From Pedosphaera sp. (lineage in GTDB: Bacteria > Verrucomicrobiota > Verrucomicrobiia > Limisphaerales > UBA1096), in NCBI GenBank assembly GCA_022451065.1, contig JAKUOU010000035.1:1-34723 (forward strand): 34,723 nucleotides of DNA, written 5' to 3'. Positions within the stretch are counted from its first letter, which is position 1. The number at the start of each line of letters is the position of its first letter. This document shows, piece after piece, positions 29,952 through 34,723 of this stretch. Made by a program: the position numbers and the translations under genes. The notes beneath the pieces are model-generated. The model saw only the letters and a program-made list of their open reading frames with translations, was not told the DNA's origin and did no database searches.

Positions 29952-31298
29952 ATGAACGAGACCAACAGAGTGGAGAGCTTGAGCGGCCAGGGTACCAGTA
30001 CCCAGGGCGAGACAATTGAGAGCCTGCGTAGCCTGCTCGATTGGCTGAAAGGGCAATTCGAAGGATTCGGCATCGATTCGGTTTGGGCCGGTCTGTTGGT
30101 CAATGTGGTTGGTGCCGTGGCGTTGGTGTTCCTGAGTTGGCTCGCCTATCTCTTGGCCAAACGAGTGGTGTTGAGGGCCATCCGGTTCCTGTCGAGTAAG
30201 ACCAGCACCGACTGGGACAAGGTCCTCATCGAGTACAAGGTGTTCGCCCGCCTGTCCAATGTCGTTCCCGCTCTCGTGGCGCACGTGCTGGCGCCGATAC
30301 TGTTCGAGGGAGTGGAGAGCCTGGTCGGTTTTGTGCAGGGATTGGCCAAGGTGTACCTAGTGGTGGTGCTGTTGTTCACCCTGCAGGCGCTACTTAAGGG
30401 GTTGCTTTCGATTTATCAGCGTTACGATATTTCAAAGCGCATCCCGATCAAGGGACTGCTGCAGGCGGTGATGCTGGCGGCCTGCTTTGTCGGGGGAGTG
30501 TTCATCATCTCGATCGTGATGGGCCGCGAGATTGGCACGCTGATGGCCGGCTTGGGCGCAATGGTGATGGGGTTCTTGTTCGTGTTCAAGGACGCGATCA
30601 TGGGTCTGGTGGCGGGGATTCAGATCGCCACCAATGACACTGTGCGCAAGGGCGACTGGATCGAGATGAAGGGGCACGGTGTCGACGGCGACGTGATCGA
30701 CGTGTCGCTCACGACGGTGAAGGTGCAGAATTTTGACAAGACCGTGGTGAGCATCCCGGCGTCGAAATTGATCACCGAATCGTGCCGCAACTGGCGTGGT
30801 ATGAAGGACTCCGGCGGGCGTCGAATCAAGCGTCCTATCCACATCGACATGCGCTCGATCCGATTTGCCGACGAGGGGTTGCTCGAGAAGTTCCAGCGAT
30901 TCGACCTGCTTAAAGGTTATCTGCAATCCAGACTCGACGAGGTCAACGCGCATAACCAAACGGTCAACACGGACTTGTCGGAACTCGTCAACGGCCGTCG
31001 CTTGACCAACATTGGCACCTTCCGCGCCTATATCATGGCGTACCTAAAAAACCATCCGCAGATACGGCAGGATCGCACGTTCCTCATTCGCCAGCTTGAG
31101 CCTGGTGATAACGGGTTGCCGATCGAGATTTACATCTTCACCGACACGACGGTCTGGGCCGAGTACGAGGCGATCCAAGCCGATATTTTTGATCATTTGC
31201 TAGCGGTTATTCCGGAGTTCGGCCTGGCGCCGTTCCAGAATTCCACCGGCAAGGAATCGATCAGTGGCACGCTTGATGTCTCGATGGTCGCTCGCTGA
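29952..31298 (+). CDS. Mechanosensitive ion channel (MscS family)
   Basis: TM helices then GLGAMVMGFLFVFKDAIMGLVAGIQIATNDTVRKGDWIEMKGHGVDGDVIDVSLTTVKVQNFDKTVVSIPASKL. Confidence 0.9.
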   Translation: MNETNRVESLSGQGTSTQGETIESLRSLLDWLKGQFEGFGIDSVWAGLLVNVVGAVALVFLSWLAYLLAKRVVLRAIRFLSSKTSTDWDKVLIEYKVFARLSNVVPALVAHVLAPILFEGVESLVGFVQGLAKVYLVVVLLFTLQALLKGLLSIYQRYDISKRIPIKGLLQAVMLAACFVGGVFIISIVMGREIGTLMAGLGAMVMGFLFVFKDAIMGLVAGIQIATNDTVRKGDWIEMKGHGVDGDVIDVSLTTVKVQNFDKTVVSIPASKLITESCRNWRGMKDSGGRRIKRPIHIDMRSIRFADEGLLEKFQRFDLLKGYLQSRLDEVNAHNQTVNTDLSELVNGRRLTNIGTFRAYIMAYLKNHPQIRQDRTFLIRQLEPGDNGLPIEIYIFTDTTVWAEYEAIQADIFDHLLAVIPEFGLAPFQNSTGKESISGTLDVSMVAR

Positions 31299-31345
31299 GC
31301 CGCTGCCTCGTCAAGCGCACTCGAAACTTGCCACGTGGCCAGGTG

Positions 31346-31355
31346 CTTGGCCAAG
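31346..31355. repeat. CTTGGCCAAG exact copy (immediately upstream of the SMP-30 gene)
   Basis: gtggccaggtgCTTGGCCAAGctacg. Confidence 0.95.
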
Positions 31356-31363
31356 CTACGTCC

Positions 31364-32242
31364 GTGCAAACGTTGAAGGCGGATTGTGTTTTGGACGCGA
31401 AGGCGGTTCTTGGTGAGGGCCCCGTGTGGCGAGCGGAGACGCAGGATTTGGTCTGGGTGGACATCGAGAGTGCCCGCGTCTGCTGCTTCTATCCAGCCAC
31501 AGGCGAAAATAAAACCTGGGACGTCGGCGAAAAACCCGGTTTGGCCGTACCGGCGAAGAAAGGCGACTTGATTCTTGGCACGAGCGCCGGCTTCGTGCGG
31601 CTCGACTTGGCCAGCGGCGAGTTGTCGCCGATTATTGATCCAGAGCAGGATTTGCCAAACAACCGTTTCAACGACGGCAAGGTCGATCCGGAGGGGCGGC
31701 TTTGGGCCGGCACGATGGGGATGAATGAGGCACCGAACGTCGGCAGCCTGTACCGACTCAACCGCAATCTCTCCGCAGACAAGTTGTTCGACCAGGTCAG
31801 CATCTCAAACGGCATGGCTTGGACATCCGATCATAAGACCTTTTACTACATCGACTCGCCGACGCGCCGTGTGGATGTGTTCGACTGCGACATGGCCGGC
31901 GGCTCGGTGTCGAATCGGCGGACGGCGTTCGAGTTGCCGAGCGGGATGGGCTACCCGGACGGCATGTGCATCGACAACGAGGGGATGCTTTGGGTGGCAT
32001 TGTGGCAAGGCTGGGGTGTGGCTCGGTTCGAGCCGGGTGGGGCGCTCTTGGCCAAGGTAGAGGTGCCGGTCGAGTGCGTGACATCCTGCTGTTTTGGTGG
32101 CGAAAACTGGGATGAACTTTACATCACCACCTCCAGCCGCGATCTCGACAGGACTGGCAGGGCGGAACAACCACTTGCAGGCGGAGTATTCCGCTGCAAG
32201 CCGGGCGTGAGCGGCCCCCCGACGAACCTGTTCCTCGGTTAG
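31364..32242 (+). CDS. SMP-30/gluconolactonase/LRE family protein
   Basis: VLDAKAVLGEGPVWRAETQDLVWVDIESARVCCFYPATG; NNRFNDGKVDPEGRLWAGTM; SNGMAWTSDHKTFYYIDSPTRRVDVFD; YPDGMCIDNEGMLWVALW. GTG 31364 preferred over track TTG 31328. Confidence 0.92.
   Translation: MQTLKADCVLDAKAVLGEGPVWRAETQDLVWVDIESARVCCFYPATGENKTWDVGEKPGLAVPAKKGDLILGTSAGFVRLDLASGELSPIIDPEQDLPNNRFNDGKVDPEGRLWAGTMGMNEAPNVGSLYRLNRNLSADKLFDQVSISNGMAWTSDHKTFYYIDSPTRRVDVFDCDMAGGSVSNRRTAFELPSGMGYPDGMCIDNEGMLWVALWQGWGVARFEPGGALLAKVEVPVECVTSCCFGGENWDELYITTSSRDLDRTGRAEQPLAGGVFRCKPGVSGPPTNLFLG
32047..32056. repeat. CTTGGCCAAG exact copy (SMP-30, LAK frame)
   Basis: ggcgctCTTGGCCAAGgtag. Confidence 0.95.
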
Positions 32243-34506
32243 TCGGTGACGCTTTCGACGATGATGCGGCGGTAGGTTCTTTCAGCGTGATCGTAGGCTG
32301 CGTTGAAGTCGGCGATTTCATCTGCGCCCATAAAGCGTTGTTTTTGCAGGCGACATTTTTTCACTCCGGCAAGGCACCATTCGGCACTGCGTTTGGAGGA
32401 GCGGATCGGCTTGCCATCGACGAGTACGAATACCGGGTTGGTGTGTGACGAGGGAAGGATGCGCAGCGCCACCCAGCTGCTGAACTCGATCGGCACCTCA
32501 AAGGCGATGTCCTGCAAATCGCCGTCTGCGACGATTTCCTTTTTCGCAATCGGATAGCCATTGACGATCACCTCGACTGGGACTTTTCGGGTGTTTTGAA
32601 TTCGTGCGCGTTCAATGTGCCAATACGGCTTCTGCTTGTAGTCGCGCTTGGCCAAGCCGGGGATTGGTTCCTGGTTGAGTCGTGCAGCGACCTTGGCCGT
32701 AACAAGCACGGTGTCCGGCTTGGTCAAGCGGAGTTCGCTACCCTCAACTCCCATCTGCACGTTGTTGACTTGGAAGTCGATCAGGTGACTGCGTCCGTCA
32801 CCGACGTAGTTGCGCCCGGCGCGGATGCCTTCGCACCAGTCGTTGTAGGTAAGTCTGCCGTCGAGTTTCACGTACGAGCGGCCTAGGCCGACACGCTCGC
32901 CGTAGATGCACGGGAAGTCGGTCTCGCCGCTGATGCGTGTCCGGAATCCACAGTTGAGCGTGTGGTACCAAATATTGAGTTCCCAAACCGACGGCGTATC
33001 GACCGTCGAGAGGAAGTCAACGGCAGGCACCAGCTTTCCATCCGGGCCAGGAACCTTATGGGTGACATCGGCGATGTATTCGTTGGCGCCGATACCGTTG
33101 AACGGTGGCACCTCGTACGTCGGCAGGTCGGCGGTGGTTTGGTTTAAACCCCAGCCGGAATGCGCCGGGCCGACGAGTGCGCCTTGGCGCTTGGCCCAGC
33201 GGATGGTGTTGAGGCACAACTTGGGCCAGTGGTGCTTGGATTCGCCTCCGGGAAACATTTGGTCGCGCAGACGTAACAGGCACAAATGGCCGGATTGATG
33301 CGAGCCAAAGCCCGAAACCTCGACGTCGTAGCGGAGCAGATAGGGATACTGTGAGACGACATCGTCTTTGCCTGTAAAAAACTGTTTTTGATAGTCAAAA
33401 CAAGGCCCCCAAGTGAGGTTGGCGCCGACCTTGAGATCCTCGCCGAGGCAGTGCCGCAGCATGTCCGGCGCGTGAACCCCCTCTGTAGGGTTGGTGTAAT
33501 GGGCGCAACCGGCGGCGTGGATATGGTGATCGCCCGACCACCAGCCCATCAGCGAAGGATCAATCCAGCGCTCGACTTTGAATGTCTCGACAGTGTCAGA
33601 ATCGGTGACGGTGATGGTTCGGTTTTGCGGCAGCGACTCGGGGCCGCGATAAAATCGGACATTGTATTGACCGGTTGGCAATCTCACATACTCGCCATCA
33701 CCACGATAAATTTGAGGATGAAAGTGAAAGTCGGGCGCAAGTCGCTTGGTCTGCGACGGATACACGCGGCCAAGGCGGTCACGGATTTCAAAACCGGCGG
33801 TTGTCGGCATGTTGTTTTCGTCGAGTACCTTGAGCGAGACTTTGTGTGCCGGCTGGCAGTTGAAGAGCAGGTTAATTTCGCTGCGAAAACCAAGGTCCTG
33901 CGTTCCTTGGCCAACGTCGAAGCTGAGCTTGGCATCGCGCTTGCCGGCGTCGCGGCTGTAAAGCTGCACGATGCGATACTCCAAGGCCAGACCGCTGAGC
34001 GTCTTGGTGAGCGGTTGGGCATTGTGCACCGCCAAGCCAAGCCATCGATCGGCGATCTGGCTCTGTGGCGAACCGGCATGGGGGTCGGAGTTTGGGCTGC
34101 TGGCGCGAAGTTCGGCAGTGACCCCGGCTTGGTTGCGGACTTTGACGAGGAAGTTGCGCCAGCCTTGCTCGACCAGCTCCCGCTTAGCCGGGCCGGCGTT
34201 CACCTTGACACGAGATTCGGGGTTGATGTGGATATCCAGGAGGCATTGAGCGTCAAGGATTTGCTGCACTTCGGAAATGGCACCGGGGGCGTCTGCTTGG
34301 TCAAGCGCTTGATTGAGTCGTTTCTTCACTTGCGGAGAAAACGGTTGACCAAGATAATCCTTGGCCTGAACGAGTCGCTGAATCTGTGCCTTCAGTGGCT
34401 GAAGTGCCACATCATGGACTTTAGGAAATGACTGTGCATGTGATACTTGGCTGGTGGCAAAAAGCGAAAGGATGATAGTTTTTCGAAAAAAAAATGAAGT
34501 TTGCAT
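32239..34506 (-). CDS. Secreted CehA/McbA-family (PHP-like) metallohydrolase
   Basis: Signal peptide MQTSFFFRKTIILSLFATSQVSHAQ; WWSGDHHIHAAGCAHYTNPTEGV, GALVGPAHSGWG; long N-terminal region. Confidence 0.75.
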   Translation of the reverse strand: MQTSFFFRKTIILSLFATSQVSHAQSFPKVHDVALQPLKAQIQRLVQAKDYLGQPFSPQVKKRLNQALDQADAPGAISEVQQILDAQCLLDIHINPESRVKVNAGPAKRELVEQGWRNFLVKVRNQAGVTAELRASSPNSDPHAGSPQSQIADRWLGLAVHNAQPLTKTLSGLALEYRIVQLYSRDAGKRDAKLSFDVGQGTQDLGFRSEINLLFNCQPAHKVSLKVLDENNMPTTAGFEIRDRLGRVYPSQTKRLAPDFHFHPQIYRGDGEYVRLPTGQYNVRFYRGPESLPQNRTITVTDSDTVETFKVERWIDPSLMGWWSGDHHIHAAGCAHYTNPTEGVHAPDMLRHCLGEDLKVGANLTWGPCFDYQKQFFTGKDDVVSQYPYLLRYDVEVSGFGSHQSGHLCLLRLRDQMFPGGESKHHWPKLCLNTIRWAKRQGALVGPAHSGWGLNQTTADLPTYEVPPFNGIGANEYIADVTHKVPGPDGKLVPAVDFLSTVDTPSVWELNIWYHTLNCGFRTRISGETDFPCIYGERVGLGRSYVKLDGRLTYNDWCEGIRAGRNYVGDGRSHLIDFQVNNVQMGVEGSELRLTKPDTVLVTAKVAARLNQEPIPGLAKRDYKQKPYWHIERARIQNTRKVPVEVIVNGYPIAKKEIVADGDLQDIAFEVPIEFSSWVALRILPSSHTNPVFVLVDGKPIRSSKRSAEWCLAGVKKCRLQKQRFMGADEIADFNAAYDHAERTYRRIIVESVTD
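32647..32656. repeat. CTTGGCCAAG exact copy (CehA-like gene on minus strand, LAK frame)
   Basis: gtcgcgCTTGGCCAAGccgg. Confidence 0.95.
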
Positions 34507-34688
34507 GGTTTTGATAGGTTACAGACGGCCGAATATGAGGCAGATTTAGCGTATTACAAGGGCAAATCGGCTGTTTTGTCGTTGGAAATTAAAATTAAAA
34601 AAGTGTGATTTTTCGAGTTGACACCCACCTGATCTATGTTGAGACTGTCCCTGCCGTTCGCGGTAAAAAAGAATTTAACAGCTAAATC

Positions 34689-34723
34689 ATGAAAAAGAAC
34701 ACACGTAGAGTCGTAGCCATGTT
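34689..34723 (+). CDS. Possible start of a CDS truncated by the window end (MKKNTRRVVAM...)
   Basis: ATG AAA AAG AAC ACA CGT AGA GTC GTA GCC ATG; lysine-rich start. Only 35 bp visible. Confidence 0.35.
   Translation, partial: MKKNTRRVVAM

Noticed and set aside
10503-32656. Explaining CTTGGCCAAG as pure codon bias for Leu-Ala-Lys
   Set aside because: The same DNA word is also read in the Leu-Gly-Gln frame and occurs in non-coding DNA; other LAK tripeptides in the window use CTG, CTA or CTC as well.
33388-34431. 347 aa plus-strand ORF
   Set aside because: Lies entirely antisense to the CehA/McbA-like gene, which has a signal peptide and metal motifs; GC-rich shadow ORF with no recognisable domain.
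34618-34640. TTGACA near the window end as a -35 box
   Set aside because: No acceptable -10 at 16-18 bp; TATGTT is only 11 bp away.
1-34723. CRISPR arrays, tRNA/rRNA genes, transposons, prophage
   Set aside because: No regularly spaced direct repeats, tRNA-like cloverleaf, transposase or phage gene recognised by eye.

Overview
The window is ~34.7 kb of GC-rich bacterial chromosome. Gene content and a C-terminal 'LxWPSVPGxxYxLESSxxLxxWxPV...RYYRV' module suggest a Verrucomicrobia-like organism (inference). It is gene-dense and mostly housekeeping: priA, alpha-glucan phosphorylase, rlmN, guaB, apt, miaB, proS, rpsB, tsf, two M16 peptidases, FAH-family hydrolase, LysM/amidase, MscS channel, SMP-30 and a CehA/McbA-type metallohydrolase. 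The accessory part includes a giant S8 protease with nested domains (5' end outside the window), a multiheme c-type cytochrome lipoprotein translationally coupled to a cytochrome/beta-barrel fusion resembling an MtrA/MtrB electron conduit, and a bacterial myo-inositol oxygenase. The strongest unexplained signal is a dispersed palindrome, CTTGGCCAAG (extended (G)CGCTTGGCCAAGCG(C)). I count at least 11 exact copies by eye, against roughly 0.04 expected, plus many one- or two-mismatch variants. Copies occur in intergenic DNA, in at least two coding frames, on genes of both strands, within signal-peptide codons, and about 22-24 bp upstream of several start codons. This suggests a HIP1-like or uptake-sequence-like genome-wide element. 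No tRNA, rRNA, CRISPR array or transposase was recognised.
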